Shown: one piece after another, positions 26,878 through 35,814 of the stretch
Numbering within the stretch: position 1 is the stretch's first letter
Layout: each line of letters starts with the position of its first letter
From: an uncultured Desulfovibrionaceae bacterium
Lineage (GTDB): Bacteria; Desulfobacterota; Desulfovibrionia; Desulfovibrionales; Desulfovibrionaceae
Direction of reading: 5' to 3'
Assembly: GCA_949741925.1 (NCBI GenBank)
Contig: CATJOY010000047.1
Coordinates: 1-64,000 of the forward strand
Length of the DNA stretch: 64,000 nucleotides
The notes under the pieces: model-generated
Seen by the model: only the letters and a program-made list of their open reading frames with translations
Told to the model about the DNA's origin: nothing
The model's database searches: none
Made by a program: the position numbers and the translations under genes

Positions 26878-27794
26878 GCCCGCTCCATCATCATTTTCAG
26901 CAGCCTGAGCTCCAGAACCTGTTCGGGGTCAAAACCGTTACTTTGCAGATAATAGGAAGCGGAATCCAGCATTGCGGCGGCGGGCACCATACCATAAATT
27001 TCTGTTTCTACAACGTTGACGCCCCACCGTTTGGCTTCCATACGGGCCATTTCCAACACCCGATATATGGAGTTTTTCTCGTAATCGGTCAGATTCATGC
27101 TGACCTGCACCATCCCCTTATCTTCAAGGGAGAGGCCGATGCCCTTGACATGGCAGAAACCGCCTGAGGAAGCGCGCAGGTATTTAGCAATCTCTTTGGC
27201 AATGGCCACGTCGGTGGTGCCCAGGTTGATGTTGAAGGCTACCAGGAATTTTCTGGCCCCGACCACGGAAGCACCGGCCGTGGGATGCAGCCCGGGGCCG
27301 CCGACATCCGGATGCCGGGCAGGGTTGGTCTTGGCTTCCTCCTTAAGCACTTCATACTGGCCTTTGCGGATAACCTCCAATTTTTTGCGCTCAGGGTTCT
27401 TGGCGGCATCCTCGTAAAAGTAGACCGGGATGCCGGTTTCTTTGAAGTAGCGTTCTCCAAAGGCATGGGCCAAGGAGACGCATTCCTCCATGCTGATGCC
27501 GGAAATCGGGGTGAAGGGGATAACATCCACAGCCCCGATGCGGGGATGCGCGCCTTGGTGGGTGTTCAGATCGATGTGCTTGAGGGCGATTGTAGAGGCC
27601 TTGATCAAGGCGTTCTGCACTTCTTCAGGATGCCCGACCAGGGAGACGACCAAACGGTTGTGGTCTTCGTCGGCGCGGTAGTCAAAAAGATACACACCGG
27701 CTGTGTTTTTGAAAGGGGCGACGATTTCCTCGATGATTTCAGGCCTGCGGCCCTCACTGAAATTAGGAACGCATTCCACGAGCGGTCTTGCCAT
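26874..27794 (-). CDS. ftcD: Glutamate formimidoyltransferase
   Basis: Transfers the formimino group from N-formimino-glutamate to tetrahydrofolate, releasing glutamate. 306 residues, corresponding to the stand-alone transferase domain (MARPLVECVPNFSEGRRPEII at the start, HQGAHPRIGAVDVIPFTPI in the middle). GGGAGG-type ribosome-binding site. First gene of the cluster ftcD-hutI-fchA-hutU; a promoter is expected between 27795 and 28255 but no clear one was seen. Sends one-carbon units into the folate pool. Confidence 0.95.
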   Translation of the reverse strand: MARPLVECVPNFSEGRRPEIIEEIVAPFKNTAGVYLFDYRADEDHNRLVVSLVGHPEEVQNALIKASTIALKHIDLNTHQGAHPRIGAVDVIPFTPISGISMEECVSLAHAFGERYFKETGIPVYFYEDAAKNPERKKLEVIRKGQYEVLKEEAKTNPARHPDVGGPGLHPTAGASVVGARKFLVAFNINLGTTDVAIAKEIAKYLRASSGGFCHVKGIGLSLEDKGMVQVSMNLTDYEKNSIYRVLEMARMEAKRWGVNVVETEIYGMVPAAAMLDSASYYLQSNGFDPEQVLELRLLKMMMERA

Positions 27795-28255
27795 GTTACC
27801 TCCCCGTCCTAGGACGGCTTGTTATTTCGATATGCATCCACATTTTTGGGAACCATGCAATGAGAAGCTACGGCTCTTGAAGATTTCCAGGCAAAAAACG
27901 GTCCGGAAAGTTCTACTCCTTCATTGCGACACAGCTTCTTGAACCGGACAACAGCCCGGAGCGCCGCGGTCCGCGGCGGAATTTCACAACCATAATGTCG
28001 GGCGGCGTAGCCGGTTGGCAGTATCCCCAGAGGGTGGCTGCCTGCGCTCTCCTGACACGTTGCCTATGCCCTTCCCCCCGCTCGGGGTCAAGCGGCATCT
28101 CCATTCTTACGGGCAAAGCAAGCTCTGAAGCTGCCGCCGCGTTCCAGGAAGCGACTCCTTCCCGGAGCGCGGCGCGCAGACCGTGCAAGCTAACCTTCCC
28201 TTCCGGAAACTGCGCGGCAGAGGAACATGCCGGCGGCGCTTCAGATGCGCCACGC
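27795..28255. other. Region upstream of the hut cluster
   Basis: No convincing gene. Its minus strand must carry the hut promoter. A perfect inverted repeat CGCCGCGG-T-CCGCGGCG is at 27962-27978. Confidence 0.5.
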
Positions 28256-29263
28256 TCAGCGGAAACGCAAGGTTTGGCCGATGCCCGTTTTATCGGCCTT
28301 TTCGAGCATGGCCATGCCCAGGGCAATATCGGTAGTGGGCATGCCGCGATGCCAGAAGAGGATGGTCTCCTGGTCATTTTCTCGGCCCGGCTTTTTGCCG
28401 GCCACGATTTCGCCCATTTCACCCAGGGCGGTTTCCGGGGAAAGCTTGCCGCAATCCACATGGGCACGCATGGAGCCGTAGGGCAGCCCCTTACGGCACT
28501 GGCTCCAATCATCCACAACCATTTTATCCATGATGTCGGTCAGGGAAAGCTCCACTGCGCTCATGGTGCCGTAGGGCACAACAAAAGCGCTTTTTTTGAT
28601 CCACCGGGTTTTGAGCAGCGGTTCGGGGGCGGGCAGGCGAGAAGCCTCCACCACGATATCGGCCCCGACAACACAATCTTCCCAGGTATCCACCACCTTG
28701 ACGGGCTTGCCGAGATCTTTAGAGAGCTTTTCGCCAAAGGCATTACGGCTTTCGGGGCGGCGGGAGTGAACGCGGATTTCCTCAAAATCAAAGAGGTGGT
28801 CCAGCAGACGTACATTCCAATATGCCGTGCCGCGGGCTCCAATATGGGCGAGAATCTTGGAATTTTTACGGGCCAGATATTTAGCCCCCACGGCCGTGAC
28901 TGCTCCAGTGCGCATATCGGTGATGGCGGATGCATCGATAACAGCCCTGGGGATGCCGTTTTCCGGGTCAAAAAGGTTGAGCAAGGCCAATTCAGAGGGC
29001 AAACCGAGCTGGTAGTTATTGACAAAGTCGCCGACGATTTTGACTCCGGCGATGTTCAGCGGCTTGATGTAGCCGCGCAGGATGTTGAAGTGCCCCTTGG
29101 AGGAATCCTCGGGCACCAGGTGCATTCTTGGTTCAATGACGGTCTCGCCGTTGCCTTGGGCCCGCAAAGATTCTTCTACGGCGGCGATGATTTCCGCATC
29201 GGTAAGCGCAAGCGCTTCAATATCCGGTCCGTTCAGATACCTGAGATAGAGTTCCTGGCTCAT
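28256..29263 (-). CDS. Ornithine cyclodeaminase / mu-crystallin family protein
   Basis: NAD(P)-dependent family member of 335 residues. Typical elements are the lysine-rich substrate region (LNIAGVKIVGDFVNNYQ), DMRTGAVTAVGAKYLARKNSK and the dinucleotide motif AHIGARGTAYWNVRLL (GARGTA instead of the common GxGxQA). Relatives include ornithine cyclodeaminase, alanine dehydrogenase and imine reductases, so the substrate is open. It follows tctA by 18 bases in the same operon, and a tricarboxylate transporter next to it suggests it works on an imported carboxylate or amino acid. AAGGAG site. Confidence 0.75.
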   Translation of the reverse strand: MSQELYLRYLNGPDIEALALTDAEIIAAVEESLRAQGNGETVIEPRMHLVPEDSSKGHFNILRGYIKPLNIAGVKIVGDFVNNYQLGLPSELALLNLFDPENGIPRAVIDASAITDMRTGAVTAVGAKYLARKNSKILAHIGARGTAYWNVRLLDHLFDFEEIRVHSRRPESRNAFGEKLSKDLGKPVKVVDTWEDCVVGADIVVEASRLPAPEPLLKTRWIKKSAFVVPYGTMSAVELSLTDIMDKMVVDDWSQCRKGLPYGSMRAHVDCGKLSPETALGEMGEIVAGKKPGRENDQETILFWHRGMPTTDIALGMAMLEKADKTGIGQTLRFR

Positions 29264-29281
29264 GGGAATGCTCCTTGCTGG

Positions 29282-30778
29282 TTATTCAGTTACTTGTTTT
29301 TGGGCGGCCTTCCGGATGGTTACTACCACAGTGAAGAGCGTCAGGGCGAGAATGACCGCGCTGATGGGCCTGGTGACAAAGATGGTTATATCCATCTTAT
29401 GCACGGTCAAGGCGTCGCGCAGGTTTTTTTCAATAATCGGACCGAGCACCAACCCCAGAACCAACGGCGGCATAGGCAGCCCCAGGGTGCTCAAGTAATA
29501 GCCGGCAACGCCGAGAATGCCCATTAAGGCCACGGGAAATGCTGTATTGCTGTCGGCAAAGCAGCCGGTGGCCGCGAAGACGCCGATCAATGGCAAGAGC
29601 ACGGGCATGGGAATCTTTAAAAAGAGCGGTAGAAAACGGCGCATGCCCAGACCGAAGGCCAGCAGCCAGACGTTGCTGAGCATGAGAATGCCGACGAGCA
29701 AAACAAAGAGATTGCCGTTTTCAATAATGAACAGCGGCCCCGGGGTGATGTTTTGGATGGTCAGGGCGCCGAGAAGCACGGCGGTAACGGTATCCCCGGG
29801 GATGCCCAGCGTCAGTAGGGGCACCAGCGCGCCGCCGGTGACAGCGTTGTTGGAAACCTCAGAGGCAATAATACCCCGAGGCGCGCCTTGCCCCAGAGGC
29901 GGTTCCTCCGGGTCTTCCCGCCGCGACATTTCGCTGTAGCTCACCCAGGAAGCGATAGTCGGTCCGGTGCCGGGCAGGATGCCGATTCCCATGCCGATAA
30001 GGCCGGCTTTAAGGGCCCCCCATTTATGCCGCAGAAAACTGCGAAGGGCTTCGGCAATACTGGCGCGTTCCTGTGGCGGCAGCTCCCGAACTTCTGCCGT
30101 GGAGCCCTGGTTGAGCATCTCGGCAATGGCAAAAAAGGCGATAAGCGCCGGGATCAAGGGCACGCCGGTGAGCAGTTGGGGCAGGTCAAATGTGAGCCGA
30201 ATGACGCCGTCAACGGGATCAATCCCCACGCAGCCGAGGATCATGCCCAAGGTGGCCGCCACGCAGCCGCGCAGAATGGAACCGCCGGAGATGGCCGCTA
30301 CACAGACCAGCCCGAAGATGCCAAAACTGGCGTATTCCACGGCGGTAAACATCAGGGCCATGGAGGAAAGAGCCGGAGCCAGAAACAGCAAAACCGCTCC
30401 CGAGAGGATGCCCCCGACGAACGAGCCCAGCACGGCCAATACAAAGGCCATATCTGCCCTGCCCTTGCGGGCCATGGGGTAGCCATCCATAGTGGTGGCC
30501 GCGTTGCCCGGAGCTCCGGGGGTATTCACCAGAATAGCCGGGATTGAACCCGCGAAGTAGCCGCCGCAATAAATACCGAGCAAAAGACTCATAGATTGAT
30601 CAAAGCTAACCCCAAAGGTCAAGGGCGTAGCAATGGCAACGCCCGCGGTAGCCGTAAGGCCCGGCGCGGCGCCAAAAATGAAGCCAATCATAACGCCCGC
30701 GGCGGACCAGAGCAGAACTTTCGCGCTGGCCAGGCCTGAAAGCCCGGCAAGAACATCCTGGAGTGAGGCAAATTCCAT
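29282..30778 (-). CDS. tctA: Tripartite tricarboxylate transporter, large permease TctA
   Basis: Large inner-membrane subunit (498 residues) of a TTT-family secondary transporter. The TctA pattern is clear: GAAPGLTATAGVAIATPLTFG, the NTPGAPGNAATTMDGYPMA motif and TLGIPGDTVTAVLLGAL. About twelve hydrophobic segments. Starts 11 bases after tctB; together they make the membrane part that works with the periplasmic TctC. The substrate (citrate, tricarballylate, other carboxylates) is not readable. Confidence 0.93.
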   Translation of the reverse strand: MEFASLQDVLAGLSGLASAKVLLWSAAGVMIGFIFGAAPGLTATAGVAIATPLTFGVSFDQSMSLLLGIYCGGYFAGSIPAILVNTPGAPGNAATTMDGYPMARKGRADMAFVLAVLGSFVGGILSGAVLLFLAPALSSMALMFTAVEYASFGIFGLVCVAAISGGSILRGCVAATLGMILGCVGIDPVDGVIRLTFDLPQLLTGVPLIPALIAFFAIAEMLNQGSTAEVRELPPQERASIAEALRSFLRHKWGALKAGLIGMGIGILPGTGPTIASWVSYSEMSRREDPEEPPLGQGAPRGIIASEVSNNAVTGGALVPLLTLGIPGDTVTAVLLGALTIQNITPGPLFIIENGNLFVLLVGILMLSNVWLLAFGLGMRRFLPLFLKIPMPVLLPLIGVFAATGCFADSNTAFPVALMGILGVAGYYLSTLGLPMPPLVLGLVLGPIIEKNLRDALTVHKMDITIFVTRPISAVILALTLFTVVVTIRKAAQKQVTE

Positions 30779-30789
30779 ATGCTACCTCT

Positions 30790-31227
30790 TCAGAAAAGCG
30801 TGGGCAGAAGCACCAGGAAACCGTACCGGAAGATTCCGTACATGACGGCCGTGGCCAGAACCGGAACTGTCAGAAAGAGCGTACGGCTGCGGCAGCCGAG
30901 AACTCCCATGACCAGAGCGATGTACATAACGGTGTTGAGGCGGTAGTCGCCGTAGCCGAAGGCACAGGTGTAGAGCAGCGTCAGGCCGACAACGGCAAGG
31001 TTTCTGCTCTGAAAAACCTTTGCGGCCACCGGGGGCAGCGGGCGGCCCTTGCCCTGGATCAACAGGCCGATGCCGAGAAGACTGAGCGCCACTGCTAAAA
31101 GTTGAGGGAAAAAATCAGGCGACAGAGTTCGAGTATCGGGCAGAGTGTCGATGCCCCGGCAGAGCAAAAAAATAACTATGCCTGCGCCCAGGGTGATGCC
31201 CCCGAGGAGTCTGTTGGAGTCGTTCAT
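30790..31227 (-). CDS. tctB: Tripartite tricarboxylate transporter, small subunit TctB
   Basis: 145 residues with four likely membrane helices, the length and plan of TctB (DUF1468). Signature features include the opening GGITLGAGIVIFLL and LSPDFFPQLLAVALSLLGIG. Ribosome-binding site GAGGAA. Sits between tctC and tctA in the usual gene order, with a 158-base gap from tctC. Confidence 0.85.
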   Translation of the reverse strand: MNDSNRLLGGITLGAGIVIFLLCRGIDTLPDTRTLSPDFFPQLLAVALSLLGIGLLIQGKGRPLPPVAAKVFQSRNLAVVGLTLLYTCAFGYGDYRLNTVMYIALVMGVLGCRSRTLFLTVPVLATAVMYGIFRYGFLVLLPTLF

Positions 31228-31385
31228 AAAAATTCCTCGTATCCGCAGGAGAGTGGCAAACCTTCCATAGCCGCCTGCTCGGCAATACGGCAGACAACGC
31301 CGGGCGGATTCCGGACCGCCCGGCGGGCACGTGCCGTAAAGAGCCGGAAAGGCTTCCCCGGCTTTTCATGCGGCATCCGCGCGCA

Positions 31386-32339
31386 TCACTTGATCAGGCC
31401 GAGATCCTTAAGAATAACGGCGTTTTGTTCAATATTACTTTCGATGAGTTTGGCGAACTCAGGCCCGGGAAGATAGCTATCTGTATACCGCAATGTAGTA
31501 TACAGCGCCTTGGTCTCCGGCTGGGCGGCGGCATCCCGAACCGCATCGGCCAAAATAGCGATGCGGTCGGCGGGCACTTCCTTGCGCACGACCAGGCCAA
31601 ACCAGAGCTGGTCAGGCGTCGTATAGCCGAGTTCTTTAAAGGTTGGCGTATCGGGGAGGTAGGGAACCCGCTCCTCAGAGCCGACCGCCAGCACCCGCAG
31701 CTTGCCGGCCTTGGCCAGCGGCTCGAACACGGGAGCGCCGACACAAACGAAATCCACTTCGCCGGTCATGGCCTTTGTGGCGGCATCGGACCCGCTTTTA
31801 CCGGCGATGTGCACAAACGTAAGTCCGTTTTCTTTAGCAAAGGCGGTCATGGAAATGCGCTGTTTGGTGCTGGCCCCCGGGGTGGAGAAGGAAAGTTCTT
31901 TGCTTTTGCCGGCTTCCGCCAGATCGGCCATGGTTTTGTAAGGGCTGTTTTCCCCCACGGCCACAGCGATGGGCATAGATACAAGTTCGGCCAAAGGGAT
32001 AAAGTCGGAAGGCATGAACCCCGAGTTGCTGATCAGCGGACCGGCGGTTATCGCGCCTGCTGAGACGATGACCAGCGTGTAGCCATCCGGAGCGGCCTTT
32101 TTGCCTTCGGCAATGCCAAGCGCGCCGCCGCCGCCCGCGATATTCTGGACCACCACGGAAACACCGAGCACTGTGCGCATGCGTTCAGCAAGCACCCGGG
32201 CGGTGTTGTCTATGGCGTCGCCTGCCCCAAAGGGACAGATGATCCGAATGGGGTTTTCGGGGAATTTGGCCGCCCGGGCTATAGCGGGCAGCGTGAAGAG
32301 CAAGCAGGCAAGCACGGTAAGATACACGATTCGTTTCAT
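31386..32339 (-). CDS. tctC: Tripartite tricarboxylate transporter, periplasmic binding protein TctC (Bug family)
   Basis: Extracytoplasmic solute receptor of 317 residues. N-terminal signal peptide (MKRIVYLTVLACLLFTLPA) and the Bug-type core: IICPFGAGDAIDNTARVLAERM, VVVQNIAGGGGALGIAEGKKA, PDGYTLVIVSAG. Start at 32339 chosen for the GGAGGTTC ribosome-binding site; the longer frame adds 15 residues before the signal. Binds the substrate for TctAB; the first gene of the operon tctCBA plus the cyclodeaminase-like gene. Confidence 0.92.
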   Translation of the reverse strand: MKRIVYLTVLACLLFTLPAIARAAKFPENPIRIICPFGAGDAIDNTARVLAERMRTVLGVSVVVQNIAGGGGALGIAEGKKAAPDGYTLVIVSAGAITAGPLISNSGFMPSDFIPLAELVSMPIAVAVGENSPYKTMADLAEAGKSKELSFSTPGASTKQRISMTAFAKENGLTFVHIAGKSGSDAATKAMTGEVDFVCVGAPVFEPLAKAGKLRVLAVGSEERVPYLPDTPTFKELGYTTPDQLWFGLVVRKEVPADRIAILADAVRDAAAQPETKALYTTLRYTDSYLPGPEFAKLIESNIEQNAVILKDLGLIK

Positions 32340-32561
32340 GGAACCTCCTTTACGATCCAAAACTTCCCCTGCCGGAGAAACCAACGTCTTTTCGCCTTAC
32401 AATGATTCGTTATCGCTTTATTAGGGGCTGCGCACGCGAGTGCTTCACGGCCTGCCGGGGGTCTCGCAGGCAAAAGAACACCCCACACACACGCTATGCA
32501 ACAAAAGAACAGGCGGCACCACCGCTACAATGGGTTTTGCAGCCTCTTCCTCAGGGCGCAG

Positions 32562-33452
32562 TCACGGATGAGGGATAACGGGCGCATCGCCGCCGAGACA
32601 TTCATAATCAGCGGGGCGGGGCCGGATAAACCCGGAGACGCATAGCGTTTCCAGAACATCCGCAAAGGTTGTGGCCGCGGCGGCAGACTGAAAGGCATCA
32701 GCGATATCATTACAGAGCGCATCATCCACATCCGGCGAAGCCGCCAAAAAGGGTATGGGATAAGGCCGGGTGGAGGCGATGACCCGCGTGCCGGCCAATT
32801 TTTCAGGAGCATTTTTCTCCAGCAGGGAGCGGTAATAGCCATCCAGGGGAACGATATCGGCCTCTCGTTGTTTCAGGGCTTCGAGGCAGGCCGGGGGGGT
32901 ATGCAGCGGGCCGCGCAGGCTGAACACGGAGGTTGCCGGAAGGCCGAAGACATCGGCTATATATTCAAAGGGGGCAATACAGCCTGAATGGGAATGCTCA
33001 ACCGTCCAGCCCAGGCGGAGGCCGGCGGCTTCCTGCAGAGTACGGCAGGTTTCATCTTCTCGGACCAGCAAATCCGTATGGTACAATGGGGAAGCATGGT
33101 AGCCCGGCCCGGAACGCAAGGGGGCGGCCAGGGGCTTATGGCGCATGCCCTCCAGGGCGTAGGCCCGGCCGCAAATAAAAACCAAAGCAAGACGCGGTCG
33201 GCGCCACAGGGCAGCGATATCAGCGGGAAAACGGTAAGGAATAATATCCAGGGCGATGCCCGCGAGACGGGCTGTTTCCTCGAGCAGCGCCGTCCACCCG
33301 GCCTCCGTTTGGGGCGTGGCGTTGTACATGCGGGTACAGGCGGTAAAGCAGTGGTTGGACATGGCCGTATTCTCGCAGTGGAAGGAAACGGGTCCGGGGG
33401 TGCGCTCGACAGCAGAAAGATCGAATTGAAAGCGAACTGTCTGACGAGGCAT
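32562..33452 (-). CDS. PhnD-like phosphate/phosphonate ABC substrate-binding domain protein
   Basis: About 296 residues with the PhnD/ABC-substrate-binding fold: MYNATPQTEAGWTALLEE near the start, ALVFICGRAYA and the LKQREADIVPLDGYYRSLLEK segment. There is no signal peptide, so it may act in the cytoplasm as a sensor or belongs to the thiaminase/ABC-like group. The ATG at 33452 is used, but a later ATG at 33362 fits the first beta-strand and may be the true start. It diverges from a LysR gene, hinting that the two form a pair. Confidence 0.65.
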   Translation of the reverse strand: MPRQTVRFQFDLSAVERTPGPVSFHCENTAMSNHCFTACTRMYNATPQTEAGWTALLEETARLAGIALDIIPYRFPADIAALWRRPRLALVFICGRAYALEGMRHKPLAAPLRSGPGYHASPLYHTDLLVREDETCRTLQEAAGLRLGWTVEHSHSGCIAPFEYIADVFGLPATSVFSLRGPLHTPPACLEALKQREADIVPLDGYYRSLLEKNAPEKLAGTRVIASTRPYPIPFLAASPDVDDALCNDIADAFQSAAAATTFADVLETLCVSGFIRPRPADYECLGGDAPVIPHP

Positions 33453-33507
33453 ACTCAAAAGTATTTTTTCCTATTAAACGTTTTCATCAATACACAAAAA
33501 ATATCGA

Positions 33508-33536
33508 TTGTCAAAAAAAATATAAATAGATAATAT
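33508..33536 (+). promoter_or_regulatory. Sigma-70 promoter of the LysR gene at 33575
   Basis: TTGTCA (33508-33513), 17-base spacer, TAATAT (33531-33536). It lies in an AT-rich gap between the divergent PhnD-like and LysR genes; start expected near 33543. Confidence 0.6.
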
Positions 33537-33574
33537 TAATAAGCACATCGAAAACTTTTACTTGGGAGCGGCAC

Positions 33575-34585
33575 ATGCTGGAGAGGCTGGGAGGCGACTT
33601 CCTGCAGTGGCTCAGAGGCTTTTACTATGTTATGACCCTCGGCAGTATTTCCGCTGCGGCTCAGCATATGGGGCTCAGGCAACCCACGGTCAGCCACCAG
33701 ATTCAGATGCTGGAGGGGGAGCTTGGGGTTCAGCTTTTCCAGCGGGCACCCAGGCGGATGATCCCCACGCGTGAAGGGGTGGCTCTGTATGAGCGGGCTA
33801 TCGGCGTTTTCGAGCAAATCCGCGGGATCAAAACCGAGATCGGGCGGGAACAGGAAGGCCGCGTCAAAGGGGAGATTTGCTTGGTGACCACCCATTCGGT
33901 GGCCAGCAACTACCTGCCTCCGCTGATCCAAGGCTTCAGCGAGGCCAACCCGGAGACCTTTTTTACCATTACCGGAGCCACAGAGGCCTCGTTTATTATT
34001 AATAAGGTGGTGAGCTCCAGCATTGAAATGGGCATTGTCCTTGGCCAAGGGTTCCCGCCTTCTATCTGCGCGCAACCGTTGTTTTCCTCCCCTTTGGCTT
34101 TGATTGTGGGGAAAAAACAGGCTAAGGCCAAGGGCTGGATCTTCAGCCGCGACAGCAACGGCAATTTGGAACGGCTGGATGAGCTTTCCGGCGTGCCCTA
34201 TGTGGGCTTTGCTCCGGATGCCGGGCTGACCCACTATCTGCACAATCTTCTGGCCAGCCACAATGTGGAGATCGTGAGCACGGTGACGGTTAACACCTCA
34301 ACCCTGGTTGTTCGCTATGTGGAGCAGGGGTTTGGGGTCAGCATCATTGATAGTTTTACCGCCCTGGCTGCTCCGGAAGGCTGTTTTGATATTTATCCGC
34401 TGCGTTCGGTGTTCCATGCTCGACCATACCATCTGATAACCAGGGAAAAAAGCTATCTCTCCCCCCAGGCTCTGGCTTTTATCCAGTACCTGCGGAGAGA
34501 AAACAACCAGATTCCGGGAACCTTGCCCGCCGGAGGCGGAGGAGCAGCCACGCGGCCGGGGCCGGCTAGGGCTTCAAGGCCCTAA
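33575..34585 (+). CDS. LysR-type transcriptional regulator (CysB/CbbR-like)
   Basis: 336 residues. N-terminal winged HTH (about residues 10-70: FYYVMTLGSISAAAQHMGLRQPTVSHQIQMLE), then a LysR substrate domain of about 200 residues with the opening GRVKGEICLVTTHSVASNYLPPLI, close to the CysB/CbbR pattern. The C-terminal tail is Gly/Pro-rich. It probably controls the divergent PhnD-like gene or the downstream PanE-M20 pair. The AT-rich intergenic DNA and promoter box are listed. Confidence 0.88.
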   Translation: MLERLGGDFLQWLRGFYYVMTLGSISAAAQHMGLRQPTVSHQIQMLEGELGVQLFQRAPRRMIPTREGVALYERAIGVFEQIRGIKTEIGREQEGRVKGEICLVTTHSVASNYLPPLIQGFSEANPETFFTITGATEASFIINKVVSSSIEMGIVLGQGFPPSICAQPLFSSPLALIVGKKQAKAKGWIFSRDSNGNLERLDELSGVPYVGFAPDAGLTHYLHNLLASHNVEIVSTVTVNTSTLVVRYVEQGFGVSIIDSFTALAAPEGCFDIYPLRSVFHARPYHLITREKSYLSPQALAFIQYLRRENNQIPGTLPAGGGGAATRPGPARASRP

Positions 34586-34795
34586 AGTCTGCTATGGTTT
34601 TGAAGCCGCCAGCCAGAAAGGGGACTAGCCCGGTTTCCGCGCGAGGTACATGAGGTTCTATGAAGAGTGGCGGTTTTCCGCGCGGGAGCAGATGCCCCGG
34701 CCCGCAACGCGGAATCCTGAGCGGCTCGTTGCCGTTTCCCCACGCGGCCGGGCTCCGGCAGCGCGTTTATTATGCCAAAGAGAACGGAGGCGGTC

Positions 34796-35779
34796 ATGCG
34801 CATTACTCTTCTTGGAGCGGGAGCCATGGGCTGCCTTTTCGGCGGCCTGCTAGCAGAACAAGGGAATTCCGTTACTCTGGTGGATTCGTGCCCAGAGCGT
34901 CTCAAGGCCGTTGCCGACCAGGGATTGCTCCTGGAAGAGCAGGGCCGGGAGCGTCGAATTCGCGGGCTGCTGACGGCCGCCCCCCCACACGGCGCTGAAG
35001 ACGCGGAGCTATTGGTAGTCTTTGTTAAGTCTTCGGATACGTTCGGGGCTGTTTCAAGCCTTCGGATTCCTCCGAACACTGTTGTCCTGACGCTGCAAAA
35101 CGGTTTGGGCAACATCGAGGCCATACGGCGGGCCGGAATCTCCCGCCTGGCGGCGGGGGTTACCGGCAACGGGGCCTCGTATTTCGCCCCGGGCGCTGTT
35201 CGCTTCGCCGGCAGAGGGGAAACCGTTATCGGTTGGGCAGCCCCGGATCAAGAGGCTCTGTCGCAGGCAGGGCAGCCCGAGAGTATGCCCCTCTCCGCTC
35301 CAGGCCTTGAGGATATCCGCGTAGCCTTTGAAAGGGCAGGGCTTCCCACCCGGATTGTCAGTGATATCAAGGGGCCGATATGGACAAAGCTTCTGGTCAA
35401 TGCGGGCATCAATGCGGCCACGGCGTTATGCCTGGCGCCTAACGGCGTTATGGCGGAGCATCCCGAGGCTGCGGCCCTTTTGCGCGCGGTGGTGGAAGAG
35501 GGTTGGCAGATTGCCCGTGCTCTTGGCGTCAGCTTGGATACTGCCGATCCCGTGGCCCACGCTGTGGCGATCGCCCGGGCCACAGCTTCCAATCGTTCTT
35601 CTATGCTCCAAGATATTCTGGCCGGGCGGAGTACGGAAATTAACGTCATCAACGGCGCTCTTGCCGCCTGTGCGGCTGAACTCGGCATGGTCGCTCCGGT
35701 CAATGAGACATTGGCCAGATTGGTTCGGATACGGGAAGAGGCCGGCATGGTCCTGCCGGCACAGTGCGGAACCCTATAA
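34796..35779 (+). CDS. Ketopantoate reductase family protein (ApbA/PanE-like)
   Basis: 327 residues with the N-terminal Rossmann motif ITLLGAGAMGCLFGGLLAEQG and the ApbA C-terminal part (KLLVNAGINAATALCLAPNG, NRSSMLQDILAGRSTEINVINGAL). The panE name would imply pantothenate synthesis (NADPH reduction of 2-dehydropantoate), but the same fold reduces other 2-oxoacids. Start 34796 uses a GGAGG site. The gene is followed 35 bases later by an M20 peptidase on the same strand, which points to a catabolic role rather than cofactor synthesis. Confidence 0.75.
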   Translation: MRITLLGAGAMGCLFGGLLAEQGNSVTLVDSCPERLKAVADQGLLLEEQGRERRIRGLLTAAPPHGAEDAELLVVFVKSSDTFGAVSSLRIPPNTVVLTLQNGLGNIEAIRRAGISRLAAGVTGNGASYFAPGAVRFAGRGETVIGWAAPDQEALSQAGQPESMPLSAPGLEDIRVAFERAGLPTRIVSDIKGPIWTKLLVNAGINAATALCLAPNGVMAEHPEAAALLRAVVEEGWQIARALGVSLDTADPVAHAVAIARATASNRSSMLQDILAGRSTEINVINGALAACAAELGMVAPVNETLARLVRIREEAGMVLPAQCGTL

Positions 35780-35814
35780 ATCCGTTCAGCGGGAACGGTA
35801 GAGGAGGAAAAGGC

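Noticed and set aside
27995-29527. 510-residue plus-strand frame opposite the cyclodeaminase-like gene and tctA end
   Set aside because: Shadow of two well-supported minus-strand genes; no domain pattern.
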